Shown: positions 21,177-30,045 of the stretch, piece by piece
How positions within the stretch are numbered: the stretch's first letter is position 1
Layout of the letters: every line of letters starts with the position of its first letter
IMG/VR virus record: IMGVR_UViG_3300017726_000010
Location: 1 to 48,585 of that record
Direction: 5' to 3' (one strand)
Length of the DNA: 48,585 nt
DNA from: a virus
The notes under the pieces: model-generated
The model's input: only the letters and a program-made list of their open reading frames with translations
The model's database searches: none
What the model was told of the DNA's origin: nothing
Made by a program: the position numbers and the translations under genes

Positions 21177-21625
21177 TGAGTAAGAAGAAATTAAAAGATA
21201 CTAAGGTTGGAGCTTTTTTAGCTAGTAAAGCTCCTAAAGTTTTAGACGCTGTAGGCGACATACTTCCAGACCAAGGCACTTTAGGTATTGTAAAAAATTT
21301 AATATCAAGTGATAATAAGATTAAAGCAGTAGACAAAGAGCAGGCCATGAAGTTGATAGAACAAGACTTAGTAGAACTTAAAGAAATATCAAATAGATGG
21401 AGTTCAGATATGAAGTCTGATTCTTGGTTAAGCAAAAACACAAGACCTTTAACTTTAATATACTTAACGTTTGCTTCAACGATATTAATAATAATAGATT
21501 CATTTCACACTCTATTCGATGTAGATACAGCGTGGGTTGAATTATTAAAAACTTTACTAATTACAGTATATGTAGCGTACTTTGGATCCAGAGGCGCTGA
21601 AAAAATAACAAAAATAAAAAAATAA
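21173..21625 (+). CDS. 3TM holin (GTA-type holin family), 150 aa
   Basis: After a cytosolic helical region come the signature RWSSDMKSDSWLSKNTRPLT, a membrane segment LIYLTFASTILIIIDS, and WVELLKTLLITVYVAYFGSR. This matches the holin family named '3TMs, for gene-transfer release' (Pfam PF11351 as I recall it). These proteins form lesions in the inner membrane that release endolysin. The protein carries an N-terminal extension. It is the strongest holin candidate of the window. Confidence 0.8.
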   Translation: MMSKKKLKDTKVGAFLASKAPKVLDAVGDILPDQGTLGIVKNLISSDNKIKAVDKEQAMKLIEQDLVELKEISNRWSSDMKSDSWLSKNTRPLTLIYLTFASTILIIIDSFHTLFDVDTAWVELLKTLLITVYVAYFGSRGAEKITKIKK

Positions 21626-21629
21626 AAAA

Positions 21630-21959
21630 ATGGCAAGAGGAGTAACAGGAAATTTCCAAAGTAACCCAAGGGTATTTGCTCACGATGCGGTATCTTTAGT
21701 GACTAATCCAGCTGCTGGTGGAACATTCGTCAAGAACTACACGTTTGGTGATCCAATACCAGGAACAGAAAGTGAGTTTTCAAACGGTGTTTGTTTATAC
21801 ATAGGTAAAGACATTGCACAGCTTGATGTAGTAATGGAGTCGGGAGAGATATGCGTGTTTAATAACGTAAAAGAAGGTATGTTTTTACCCATCTTAGTTA
21901 AAGCTGTAAGAAGTGCAGGTGGCATACTTAATGCGGGAGAACTAGTAGCACTTTATTAA
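21630..21959 (+). CDS. Probable small virion (decoration-type) protein, 109 aa
   Basis: A compact beta-rich, Gly/Val-rich protein (MARGVTGNFQSNPRVFAHDA, then GKDIAQLDVVMESGEICVFN and FLPILVKAVRSAGG). Size and pattern fit head-decoration or capsid-surface proteins with repeated strands. Assignment rests on composition and its location between lysis and structural genes; no diagnostic motif. Confidence 0.55.
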   Translation: MARGVTGNFQSNPRVFAHDAVSLVTNPAAGGTFVKNYTFGDPIPGTESEFSNGVCLYIGKDIAQLDVVMESGEICVFNNVKEGMFLPILVKAVRSAGGILNAGELVALY

Positions 21960-21960
21960 T

Positions 21961-22125
21961 ATGTGGTTAGGTATAGGTTATACAATTCCTCATCAAGGAG
22001 ATAAAAATCTTAACAGAGTAACCAATAAAGAATACTACCTGTTACACGAGGATGGTAGAATACTTGACTTAGCTTACCCTTATGTTGGATCACTAGAAAT
22101 AGCAGAAGCTCCAAACCCAGTTTAA
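21961..22125 (+). CDS. Small hypothetical protein, 54 aa
   Basis: ATG at 21961, TAA ending at 22125. The product begins MWLGIGYTIPHQGDKNLNRV and ends in EIAEAPNPV, with no signal peptide. It starts 1 nt after the preceding stop. Aromatic and turn residues suggest a folded mini-domain, possibly a structural accessory. Function unknown. Confidence 0.6.
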   Translation: MWLGIGYTIPHQGDKNLNRVTNKEYYLLHEDGRILDLAYPYVGSLEIAEAPNPV

Positions 22126-22139
22126 AATTAAAAGAAATT

Positions 22140-22859
22140 ATGGCAAATGTAAGAATATCAGATTTAGCATCTGAGGTAGATTTAAGTAAAATTCAAGGTC
22201 TTGTTGGTTATGTAAACACAACAACTCAAGGCGTATATGACACAGTTAAAATAAAAGGAGATCCTTTTAACAGTTCTAAAAACTTTGTTGTTTATAATGC
22301 CAGCAGTGATATACCAGTCACTGGATCACCTACAGATTTCGTTCATAGAACAGAGCTAACACCAAACGGTATTACAACGTATTATGATAACATGCTAATA
22401 GAGGGTAAATCTCTGGGAACACTTAAAGCAAAAGGAATTACCGTTGATGCAACTTTTAGTTATGGAGGTGGACAAGGAGGTCCTCCAAGTGCTATAGAAT
22501 TAAAAACTAGCACTAACTCAGGTAATGAAGGTTCTATATTAATATCTTCAAACGGCGGTGGTGCGAAGGCTGCTATAAGACTTAGATCAAAAAAAGAAAT
22601 TCAAATAGATTTACATACTATTGGTGGTGCGAGCGCCCCTGTTGTAGGTGATTTTTTGAAAGCAAAAGATACAGATGGTAATATAGAGTTTGGTGAGTTT
22701 GAAGCTGGTGAGTTAAATATAAAAGCTACTCAAGAGAACGACTTTGACGGTTCTAAAGGTAACTGGACTATACAAGTTGGGACAGCTGATGATGAACTTT
22801 ACGCAGTTAATAATGATACTGGTAATAAGTTTAGAATATCGCTGGAACCTTATACATAA
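22140..22859 (+). CDS. Fibre-like structural protein, 239 aa
   Basis: Beta-rich with a Gly/Pro-rich bend (SYGGGQGGPPSAIEL) and repeated strand-turn units (TSTNSGNEGSILISSNGGGA). The end resembles fibre tails (GNWTIQVGTADDELYAVNND). The N-terminus (MANVRISDLASEVDLSKIQG) is of the type attached to virions. It lacks the modules shared by the 6131-12815 group. A second fibre or head-fibre is the best guess. Confidence 0.6.
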   Translation: MANVRISDLASEVDLSKIQGLVGYVNTTTQGVYDTVKIKGDPFNSSKNFVVYNASSDIPVTGSPTDFVHRTELTPNGITTYYDNMLIEGKSLGTLKAKGITVDATFSYGGGQGGPPSAIELKTSTNSGNEGSILISSNGGGAKAAIRLRSKKEIQIDLHTIGGASAPVVGDFLKAKDTDGNIEFGEFEAGELNIKATQENDFDGSKGNWTIQVGTADDELYAVNNDTGNKFRISLEPYT

Positions 22860-22865
22860 TAGTAA

Positions 22866-22877
22866 ATAAGCGCTTAT
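22866..22877 (+). repeat. 12-bp perfect palindrome ATAAGCGCTTAT
   Basis: A symmetrical 12-mer lies 7 nt after the stop of the 22140-22859 gene, in a 79-nt intergenic space that otherwise holds only A/T-rich sequence and an (ATTAA)4 leader. It could be a protein-binding palindrome or a short hairpin. A faint similarity to the early element (AAATA, CGCT, ATAGGTAAT) is not convincing. Confidence 0.4.
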
Positions 22878-22913
22878 ATAGGTAATTATATAAATACAAC
22901 AATAACAATAACA

Positions 22914-22933
22914 ATTAAATTAAATTAAATTAA
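22914..22933 (+). repeat. (ATTAA)4 leader before start codon
   Basis: Four ATTAA units, then ATAAA, directly before the ATG at 22939. It is the longest of the five pentanucleotide leaders in the late region. Confidence 0.7.
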
Positions 22934-22938
22934 ATAAA

Positions 22939-23193
22939 ATGTCAAAATCAAAAGCAAAAAAAGTAACAAAAAAAGAGTTAGAATCTATTAAAGAAGCTCA
23001 AAGCGGTTTATCTGGTTTACTTAATGAAATAGGTAAGCTTGAGTACACTAAGATACTAAGAACTAAAGAGCTCGAAGAGAACAGTTCCAAAATGGAAACT
23101 ATTAAATTAGATTTGGAAAAAAAATACGGAGCTGTAAATATAGATTTAGAAACAGGCACTATATCTCCATTAGTTACTAATGAAGAAAATTAG
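22939..23193 (+). CDS. Coiled-coil protein, 84 aa
   Basis: Almost entirely helical and charged (KKELESIKEAQSGLSGLLNE, then TKELEENSSKMETIKLDLEK), as in small coiled-coil assembly or chaperone proteins. It opens the block leading to terminase and overlaps the next gene by exactly 14 nt. No family recognised. Confidence 0.65.
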   Translation: MSKSKAKKVTKKELESIKEAQSGLSGLLNEIGKLEYTKILRTKELEENSSKMETIKLDLEKKYGAVNIDLETGTISPLVTNEEN

Positions 23194-23404
23194 AAAAATT
23201 AGCATAGGTTCTGACTACAAGAATGATGCAATGCATTATTCTGTAGGTCAAGAAGTTTATGGTGGACATATAATTAGTGATATTCTTTTTGAAGATAGTG
23301 ATCAGTCTTATAATATTTTTATTTCTAAAAATGATGAGGTTTTACCTTGGAAAAAGTTTAATAAAAATATGTCTGTTTCGATTGAGTTTGACTTGAAGTA
23401 TTAA
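23180..23404 (+). CDS. Hypothetical protein, 74 aa
   Basis: A small protein with alternating strands (YGGHIISDILFEDSDQSYNI) ending in Lys/Phe/Asp-rich sequence. Its start overlaps the coiled-coil gene by 14 nt and its stop shares one base with the next ATG. Possible partner of the downstream GroES-like protein; unrecognised. Confidence 0.6.
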   Translation: MKKIRKISIGSDYKNDAMHYSVGQEVYGGHIISDILFEDSDQSYNIFISKNDEVLPWKKFNKNMSVSIEFDLKY

Positions 23405-23997
23405 TGAAAAGTTTATATAGTTTTATTGTAAGACCTTTAAGTGAAAGATATGAAAATATCAAAAAAATTGAAGGAAAAAATCTTATCATTAATTCAAGTA
23501 TTGAAGATCATAGGTTTGTTAGTAAAAAAGCTGTTGTTGTTTCTACTCCAGCAGCTTTTACCTCAAAGATAAAAGTAGGTGATAAAGTTTACGTACATCA
23601 CAATATATTTAGAAGATGGTATAATATAAGAGGTGAAGAGAAAAACTCTTCAACACATTTTAAAGATAACTTATATTTTGCATATCCTGATCAAGTATAT
23701 ATGTATAATTTAACATCTCACTTAAACTACTGCTTTGTTAAACCAATTAAAAACCAAAACTTATTAGAGAATAGAAACGAGCAACCTAACGTTGGTATAG
23801 TGAAATATACTAATAATGCTTTAGAAGCCATAGGAATAACACCTGGGACGCTTGTAACGTTTACACCTGACTCTGAATTTGAGTTTATTATAGAAGGTGA
23901 AAGACTTTATTGTATGAAATCAAATAACATAGCTTTAACGCATGAATACCAAGGAAACGAAGAAGAAAATAATCCAAGCTGGGCAAAAGGCTATTGA
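23404..23997 (+). CDS. Tandem GroES-like protein, 197 aa
   Basis: Two halves each resemble the GroES fold. The first is YSFIVRPLSERY, a variable loop region, AVVVSTPAAFTSKIKVGDKV and YVHHN. The second is YCFVKPIKNQNLL, a loop, VGIVKYTNNALEAIGITPGT and FEFIIEGERLYCMKSNNIAL, which matches the GroES closing strands (IDGEEYLVLRESDILAV type). If correct, a single chain replaces two GroES subunits, analogous to double-domain plant cpn20. It ends inside the gene preceding terminase. The phage also has a canonical GroES, so this one may have a different partner or role. Confidence 0.6.
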   Translation: MKSLYSFIVRPLSERYENIKKIEGKNLIINSSIEDHRFVSKKAVVVSTPAAFTSKIKVGDKVYVHHNIFRRWYNIRGEEKNSSTHFKDNLYFAYPDQVYMYNLTSHLNYCFVKPIKNQNLLENRNEQPNVGIVKYTNNALEAIGITPGTLVTFTPDSEFEFIIEGERLYCMKSNNIALTHEYQGNEEENNPSWAKGY

Positions 23998-24217
23998 AGA
24001 ACTAATTAAGGTAGCAAAAGAGAAGATTGTTGACTCAGACGACGACATAAGCGCTGATAGATTAAAAAATGCTGCCGCTACTAAAAAGCTAGCTATAATG
24101 GATGCTTTTGAAATACTTCAACGTATAGATGCAGAGGAAGATATGTTAAATGAAAAACCTAAAGAAGTTAAAGTAGAAAAAACTTTTAAAGGTTTTGCAG
24201 AAGGGAGAAGTAAGTGA
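23942..24217 (+). CDS. Terminase small subunit candidate, 91 aa
   Basis: A helical, charged protein (KKKIIQAGQKAIEELIKVAK, then ATKKLAIMDAFEILQRIDAE) immediately before the large terminase. Small terminase subunits in Bacteroidetes podoviruses are often short and diverged, so position and fold class suggest this role; no diagnostic motif. The gene overlaps the GroES-like gene by 56 nt and terminase by 4 nt (GTGA). Confidence 0.5.
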   Translation: MNTKETKKKIIQAGQKAIEELIKVAKEKIVDSDDDISADRLKNAAATKKLAIMDAFEILQRIDAEEDMLNEKPKEVKVEKTFKGFAEGRSK

Positions 24218-26430
24218 GTTACCAGCAAACTCTTTGGAAAGAAATTAAGGACATTGTTAATCCTAAAATATTAGCTAAAAACAATAGGTTTAAAAAATGG
24301 GAGTATGGTTATAACTCTGATTATGATTTTATAGTAATAAGTAAAACAGGTGAAATTGGACAAATCATTGAAATACAAAATCTCAGGATTGCTTTACCAG
24401 CAACAGATGAACCGTTTAAACGAAGTAAAAAAGAAGCGGAACAATATTGGGAAAAGCAAGAATACCCAAAAGAACTAAGCAAAATAAAAAGCAGATTTGA
24501 TTGGGAAGAGTACCCATCAGATTTTAAAGAAAAATGGTATGACTATATCGACAAAGAATTTAAGCGTAGAGAAGAAGGTTTTCATTTCTTCAACCGTGGC
24601 AATCCTGTATATATTACTGGTACTCATTACATGTACTTGCAATGGTCAAAAATCGACGTTGGGGCACCAGACTATAGGGAATCAAACAGACTCTTCTTTA
24701 TATTTTGGGAAGCATGTAAAGCAGACGCAAGATGCTATGGTATGTGTTACCTTAAAAACAGACGATCTGGATTCTCTTTTATGTCAAGCGCGGAACTTGT
24801 CAACCAAGCTACAATATCTTCCGATGCTAGATTCGGTATACTTTCCAAGTCTGGAGCCGATGCCAAAAAAATGTTTACAGATAAAGTTGTCCCAATATCC
24901 GTTAATTATCCGTTTTTCTTCAAACCAATTCAAGACGGTATGGATCGGCCAAAAACTGAGTTGGCATATAGGGTTCCGGCATCCAAACTTACTAGAAGAA
25001 AGCTGGAAACGAATGAACAACTTAGAGAACTAGAAGGACTTGATACAACTATTGACTGGAAAAACACGGGTGATAACTCTTACGATGGTGAAAAGCTAAA
25101 ACTATTAGCTCATGATGAAAGTGGTAAATGGGAAAGACCTGACAATATATTAAACAACTGGAGGGTTACAAAAACTACATTAAGACTAGGATCTAAGATC
25201 GTGGGTAAATGTATGATGGGCTCAACATCAAATGCTTTAGACAAAGGTGGAGACAATTTTAAAAAATTATACGAAAGTTCAGACGTTGTTAAAAGAAATA
25301 GAAACGGACAAACGGCTTCTGGACTCTATAGCTTGTTCATACCTATGGAGTGGAACTACGAGGGATTCATCGATACTTACGGATTGCCTGTATTCATTAG
25401 AGGACAAAATAGTGTCAAAGGAGCAGATGGTTATGAAATTACAACAGGAGTTATTGAACACTGGGAAAATGAAGTCGAAGGTTTAAAAGGAGATCAAGAC
25501 AGTTTAAACGAATATTATAGACAATTTCCAAGAACTGAACAGCACGCGTTTAGAGATGAAACTAAAAATAGTTTATTTAATCTAACTAAAATATATGAGC
25601 AAATAGACTATAATGAAGAGTATGATAATAAATTAAAAATAACTAAAGGTAGTTTTTCTTGGGCAATAGAAGGTGAAAAAGTTATTTTTAACCCAAACAA
25701 TAATGGTAGATTTTTAGTGTCTTGGATACCACCACTAGAGCTACAAAATAAAGTAATTATAAAAAATGGCATTAAATACCCTGCTAACGAACACGTTGGA
25801 GCTTTCGGCTGTGACTCTTATGATATTAGCGGTACTGTTGATGGTCGCGGCTCTAAAGGAGCATTACATGGACTGACAAAGTTTAGTATGGAAGAAGCTC
25901 CTGCTAATATGTTTTTTTTAGAATATATAGCTAGACCTCAAACAGCAGAGCTGTTTTTTGAAGATGTTTTAATGGCGCTTCATTTTTATGGAATGCCTAT
26001 ACTTGCTGAAAATAACAAACCTAGATTATTATATTATTTAAAAAGAAAAGGTTATAGAAAATTTAGTATAAACAGACCTGATAAAGTATGGAACAAGCTT
26101 TCCATTACAGAAAAAGAAATAGGTGGTATACCAAACTCAAGTGAAGATATTAAGCAAGCTCACGCTGCTGCTATAGAAAGCTATATAGAAAGTTATGTGG
26201 GTATTAAAGAAGAAGTACATGGAGATATGTATTTTCAAAAAACATTAGAAGACTGGTCTCAATTTAATATTAACAACAGAACTAAGCATGATGCTTCTAT
26301 AAGCTCAGGTTTAGCTATAATGGCTTGTAATAAAAATAGATATGTACCAGTAGATAAAAGAACTACAAAGTCTATTAACTTAGGTATAAGAAGATATGAT
26401 AATGAAAGTTATGTTTCAAAAATGATATAA
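24214..26430 (+). CDS. terL: Terminase large subunit, 738 aa
   Basis: The ATPase part contains a Walker-A-like LKNRRSGFSF near residues 180-188, a Walker B KLLAHDE near 296-301, and MMGSTSN as the coupling motif. The nuclease part shows FGCDSYDISG (about 531-540), ILAENNK, and HDASISSGLAIMAC near the end, giving the acidic residues of the RNase H-like fold. It cuts and pumps DNA into the procapsid. The start codon is GTG, overlapping the preceding stop. Length is at the upper end for TerL. The 178-aa and other frames within it are shadows. Confidence 0.93.
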   Translation: MSYQQTLWKEIKDIVNPKILAKNNRFKKWEYGYNSDYDFIVISKTGEIGQIIEIQNLRIALPATDEPFKRSKKEAEQYWEKQEYPKELSKIKSRFDWEEYPSDFKEKWYDYIDKEFKRREEGFHFFNRGNPVYITGTHYMYLQWSKIDVGAPDYRESNRLFFIFWEACKADARCYGMCYLKNRRSGFSFMSSAELVNQATISSDARFGILSKSGADAKKMFTDKVVPISVNYPFFFKPIQDGMDRPKTELAYRVPASKLTRRKLETNEQLRELEGLDTTIDWKNTGDNSYDGEKLKLLAHDESGKWERPDNILNNWRVTKTTLRLGSKIVGKCMMGSTSNALDKGGDNFKKLYESSDVVKRNRNGQTASGLYSLFIPMEWNYEGFIDTYGLPVFIRGQNSVKGADGYEITTGVIEHWENEVEGLKGDQDSLNEYYRQFPRTEQHAFRDETKNSLFNLTKIYEQIDYNEEYDNKLKITKGSFSWAIEGEKVIFNPNNNGRFLVSWIPPLELQNKVIIKNGIKYPANEHVGAFGCDSYDISGTVDGRGSKGALHGLTKFSMEEAPANMFFLEYIARPQTAELFFEDVLMALHFYGMPILAENNKPRLLYYLKRKGYRKFSINRPDKVWNKLSITEKEIGGIPNSSEDIKQAHAAAIESYIESYVGIKEEVHGDMYFQKTLEDWSQFNINNRTKHDASISSGLAIMACNKNRYVPVDKRTTKSINLGIRRYDNESYVSKMI

Positions 26431-28851
26431 ATGAAAATAAACACAAATTTTAATAGTTCATTTCCAAGTCAGCTTGTTTCAAACGAAGAAAAAGCTAGTT
26501 TAGATTATGGCCTGCAAGTTGCAAAAGCTATAGAGGGAGAATGGTTTAAAGTTGATGCTGGGGCTGGTATGAATGACAGGTTTAGAACTAACTACAACAA
26601 TTTTCATAGACTTAGATTATATGCTAGAGGTGAACAGTCAATACAAAAATATAAAGATGAATTATCTATAAATGGTGACTTGTCTTATTTAAACTTAGAT
26701 TGGAGGCCAATACCAATAATACCTAAGTTTGTTGATATTTTAATAAATGGAATATCTTCTAAAGATTACCAAATAAAAGCCTTTGCTCAAGATCCAGCTT
26801 CTCTAAAACAAAGAACTGACTATGCTGCTAACTTACTAAGAGACATGCAAGCTAAAGATCTTTTGATGAAATTAAAGAACACAGCTAACATTGATGTGTT
26901 TAATGTTGACGACCCTGACAAGCTTCCTGAAGACGAACAAGAGCTTGACTTGCATATGCAATTAGACTATAAACAGTCAATAGAAATAGCAGAAGAAGAA
27001 GCTATAAATAACACGCTTTCAAGAAATAAATATGATTTAATAAAAAGAAGGTTAGTAGAAGATTTAACTGTTTTAGGCATAGCCGCAGTTAAAACAGGCT
27101 TTAATAGATCAGAGGGCGTTAAGGTTGAGTATGTTGACCCAACTAATATTGTTTATTCTTACACTGAAGATCCTAATTTTGATGATTTATATTATGTAGG
27201 TGAAGTGAAGTCAGTTAGCTTGCCAGAGCTTAAAAAACAATTTCCATATCTTTCAGAGCAAGATCTTTCTGAAATACAAAAATATCCAGATTCTTATAGT
27301 TACGGAAGAAATTTTAGTGACAGGCAAAACGATGATACAGTTCAAGTGTTATATTTTGAATATAAAACTTTCACTAATCAAGTGTTTAAAATAAAGCAAA
27401 CAGCTCAAGGTTTAGAAAAGTCTTTAGAAAAAGGAGATGATTTTAATCCACCAGAAAATGACTCTTTTGATAAAGCTTTTAGATCAATAGAGGTTTTATA
27501 TACGGGCGCTAAAATATTAGGTCACAACAAAATGTTGAACTGGAGAATAGCTGAAAACATGACAAGGCCTAACAGTAATACTGTTAAAGTTAATATGAAC
27601 TACAATATTGTAGCTCCTAAAATGTATAAAGGTAGAATAGAGTCTACTGTTAGTAGAATAACAGGTTTTGCTGATATGATACAAATAACACATTTAAAGC
27701 TACAACAAGTATTGTCAAGAATGGTTCCAGATGGTGTGTATATGGATGTAGATGGTTTGTCAGAAGTTGATCTTGGTAATGGAACTAGCTACAACCCTGC
27801 AGAAGCATTAAATATGTATTTTCAAACTGGTAGTATTGTAGGTAGGTCAATGACACAAGACGGTGGTATGAACCCGGGTAAAATTCCAATACAAGAACTA
27901 CAAACCTCAGCAGCTCAGTCTAAAATAGGATCTCTTATACAAACTTATCAATATTACTTACAAATGATAAGGGATGTGACAGGATTAAATGAAGCAAGAG
28001 ACGCTAGCACGCCAGATAAAAACGCGTTAGTAGGTTTACAAAAGTTAGCAGCTGCTAATTCAAATGTGGCTACAAGACATATACTTCAATCTTGCCTGTA
28101 TTTAACTTTAAGAACTTGTGAAAATGTTGCATTGAGAATATCAGACTCTTTAAAGTTTTCTTTAACAAACGAAAGTTTAAAGTATAGTATAAGCTCTTAT
28201 AATGTAGGCACGCTTGCAGACATAGATAATTTACATCTAAGAGATTTTGGTATTTACTTAGAGCTAGAGCCTGACGAAGAGCAAAAAGCTATGTTAGAAC
28301 AAAACATACAGGTGGCTCTTCAAGGCGGAGGTATAAACTTAGAAGATGCTATAGACATTAGGCAAGTTAAAAACCTAAAATTAGCTAACCAAATGCTTAA
28401 GCTTAAAAGAAAGCAAAAAGCTAAAGCTGATCAAGAGGCACAGCAAGCTAATATACAAGCTCAAGCTCAAGCAAATGCTCAATTAGCAGAACAAACTGCT
28501 TTAGCTGAAACTCAAAAACAACAAGTGTTAACTGAACAAAGTATACAGTTAGAAAAAATGAAATCAGAGTTTGCCACTGCTAAAATGAGAGAAGAAGCTC
28601 AAATAAAAATGCAATTAATGGAGCAGGAGTTTCAATATAACATGAAATTAAACTCATCTAAGCTAAATCAAGATAACGAAAAATTAAAAGAAGTTGAAGA
28701 TCGTAAAGATCAAAGAACAAAAATACAAGCCTCTCAACAAAGTGAAATGATAGATCAAAGAAAAAATAACTTAACACCAATAAACTTTGAATCTGCCGGT
28801 AATGACACTTTAGATGGTGGCTTTAATCTAGAACAGTTTGTTCCTAGATAA
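26431..28851 (+). CDS. Portal protein, 806 aa
   Basis: It follows terminase without a gap and has the size and order of podovirus portals. The core includes RTNYNNFHRLRLYARGEQS, a RRLVEDLTVLGIAAVKTGFN region and VEYVDPTNIVYSYTEDPNFD, the classical portal wing-stem sequence. A long C-terminal Gln/Ala/Lys-rich coiled coil (about 645-770) suggests an extended barrel. The portal ring forms the DNA entry pore and head-tail junction. Confidence 0.9.
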   Translation: MKINTNFNSSFPSQLVSNEEKASLDYGLQVAKAIEGEWFKVDAGAGMNDRFRTNYNNFHRLRLYARGEQSIQKYKDELSINGDLSYLNLDWRPIPIIPKFVDILINGISSKDYQIKAFAQDPASLKQRTDYAANLLRDMQAKDLLMKLKNTANIDVFNVDDPDKLPEDEQELDLHMQLDYKQSIEIAEEEAINNTLSRNKYDLIKRRLVEDLTVLGIAAVKTGFNRSEGVKVEYVDPTNIVYSYTEDPNFDDLYYVGEVKSVSLPELKKQFPYLSEQDLSEIQKYPDSYSYGRNFSDRQNDDTVQVLYFEYKTFTNQVFKIKQTAQGLEKSLEKGDDFNPPENDSFDKAFRSIEVLYTGAKILGHNKMLNWRIAENMTRPNSNTVKVNMNYNIVAPKMYKGRIESTVSRITGFADMIQITHLKLQQVLSRMVPDGVYMDVDGLSEVDLGNGTSYNPAEALNMYFQTGSIVGRSMTQDGGMNPGKIPIQELQTSAAQSKIGSLIQTYQYYLQMIRDVTGLNEARDASTPDKNALVGLQKLAAANSNVATRHILQSCLYLTLRTCENVALRISDSLKFSLTNESLKYSISSYNVGTLADIDNLHLRDFGIYLELEPDEEQKAMLEQNIQVALQGGGINLEDAIDIRQVKNLKLANQMLKLKRKQKAKADQEAQQANIQAQAQANAQLAEQTALAETQKQQVLTEQSIQLEKMKSEFATAKMREEAQIKMQLMEQEFQYNMKLNSSKLNQDNEKLKEVEDRKDQRTKIQASQQSEMIDQRKNNLTPINFESAGNDTLDGGFNLEQFVPR

Positions 28852-28860
28852 TTATTAACT

Positions 28861-28875
28861 ATTATATTATATTAT
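28861..28875 (+). repeat. (ATTAT)3 leader merging with start codon
   Basis: Three ATTAT units, the last of which contributes the AT of the ATG at 28874. The same layout recurs before 31527. Confidence 0.7.
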
Positions 28876-30025
28876 GTCAAAAGTCGAAGTAAAACAAGAG
28901 GGTGACTTTAAAATTAAAAAGAAACCTAAAAAATTGGTAAATCAAGATAAAGATGCTAAAATTGATTTATCTAGAAACAAAGAAAAAGAAAACGTAGATG
29001 CTAAAATTAATTTAGCTGAAAAACCAGTTGAAAAAGTAGAGCAACCAGTAGTAGAACAAGTTGCAGAAAAAACTGAAACAGAAAAACCAACAGAAGAAAA
29101 ACCAGAAAAAGAAACTTCGCCAATACAAGAGTTAACTGTTCAAGAAAAAGAGCAAGTTAAAAAAGTAGAAAATAAAGTAAAGGAAGCGATAAGAGATGAA
29201 AAAGTTTTAGGCAAACAACTACCTGAAAACATCGAAAAGTTAGTTTCATTTATGGAAGATACAGGCGGAACTGTTGAAGACTACGTTAGAATAAGCGCTG
29301 ACTACAGCGATATTGATGATAAAGCTCTATTAAGAGAATATTATAAAAATACTAAACCACATCTTGATCAAGGAGAAGTAGATTTTATTATGGAAGATAA
29401 TTTTTCCTATGATGAAGAAATGGATGAAGAGCGAGACATAAAGAAAAAGAAACTCGCTTATAAAGAAGAAATTGCTAAAGCCCGTACGTTTTTAGACGGC
29501 TTGAAAGATAAATATTATGCTGAAATTAAAAATAGGCCTAATGTTACTAACGAGCAGAAAAAAGCTATGGACTTTTTCAATAGATACAATGAGGATCTAG
29601 CACGTGTAGATGAAGTTAGACAGAGTTTTACTAATAGAACTAAAGATTTTTTTCAAGACGACTTCAAAGGTTTTGAGTTTAACGTCGGAGAAAAAAGATT
29701 TAACTATAGGGTAAATGATGTTGATTCAGCTGTTAATAAGCAGTCTAATATAGATAACTTTTTAAGTGACTTTATAGAAGACGGTGAAATTAAGAATATG
29801 GATAAATATCATAAAGCTCTTTTCGCTGCACGAAATGCTGATACTATAGCAAATCACTTTTACGAACAAGGAAAAGCTGATGCAACTAAAGACATTATGT
29901 CTAAATCTAACAATATTAATGACGAACCTAGGAAAGTTTCCAACGGGGAAGTATTTGTAAACGGATGGAAAGTTAAAGCTATATCAGGTATAGATAGTTC
30001 TAAATTGAAAATTAAAAAACGATAA
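28874..30025 (+). CDS. Probable capsid scaffolding protein, 383 aa
   Basis: A highly charged Lys/Glu-rich N-terminal third, central helices (KPHLDQGEVDFIMEDNFSYD) and a basic end (KVKAISGIDSSKLKIKKR), with few hydrophobic residues. This is typical of scaffolding proteins. It sits between portal and major capsid protein, where scaffold or protease-scaffold genes usually lie. No protease motif seen. Assigned by composition and synteny. Confidence 0.7.
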   Translation: MSKVEVKQEGDFKIKKKPKKLVNQDKDAKIDLSRNKEKENVDAKINLAEKPVEKVEQPVVEQVAEKTETEKPTEEKPEKETSPIQELTVQEKEQVKKVENKVKEAIRDEKVLGKQLPENIEKLVSFMEDTGGTVEDYVRISADYSDIDDKALLREYYKNTKPHLDQGEVDFIMEDNFSYDEEMDEERDIKKKKLAYKEEIAKARTFLDGLKDKYYAEIKNRPNVTNEQKKAMDFFNRYNEDLARVDEVRQSFTNRTKDFFQDDFKGFEFNVGEKRFNYRVNDVDSAVNKQSNIDNFLSDFIEDGEIKNMDKYHKALFAARNADTIANHFYEQGKADATKDIMSKSNNINDEPRKVSNGEVFVNGWKVKAISGIDSSKLKIKKR

Positions 30026-30045
30026 CAATTAAAAATTAGAAAAAA

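Noticed and set aside
22861-22900. Plus-strand copy of the early 31-nt element
   Set aside because: Only AAATA and CGCT-like fragments match; block spacing fails, leaving the palindrome as the only clear feature.
24497-25033. 178-aa plus-strand ORF
   Set aside because: Out-of-frame shadow inside the large terminase gene, whose motifs cover the region.
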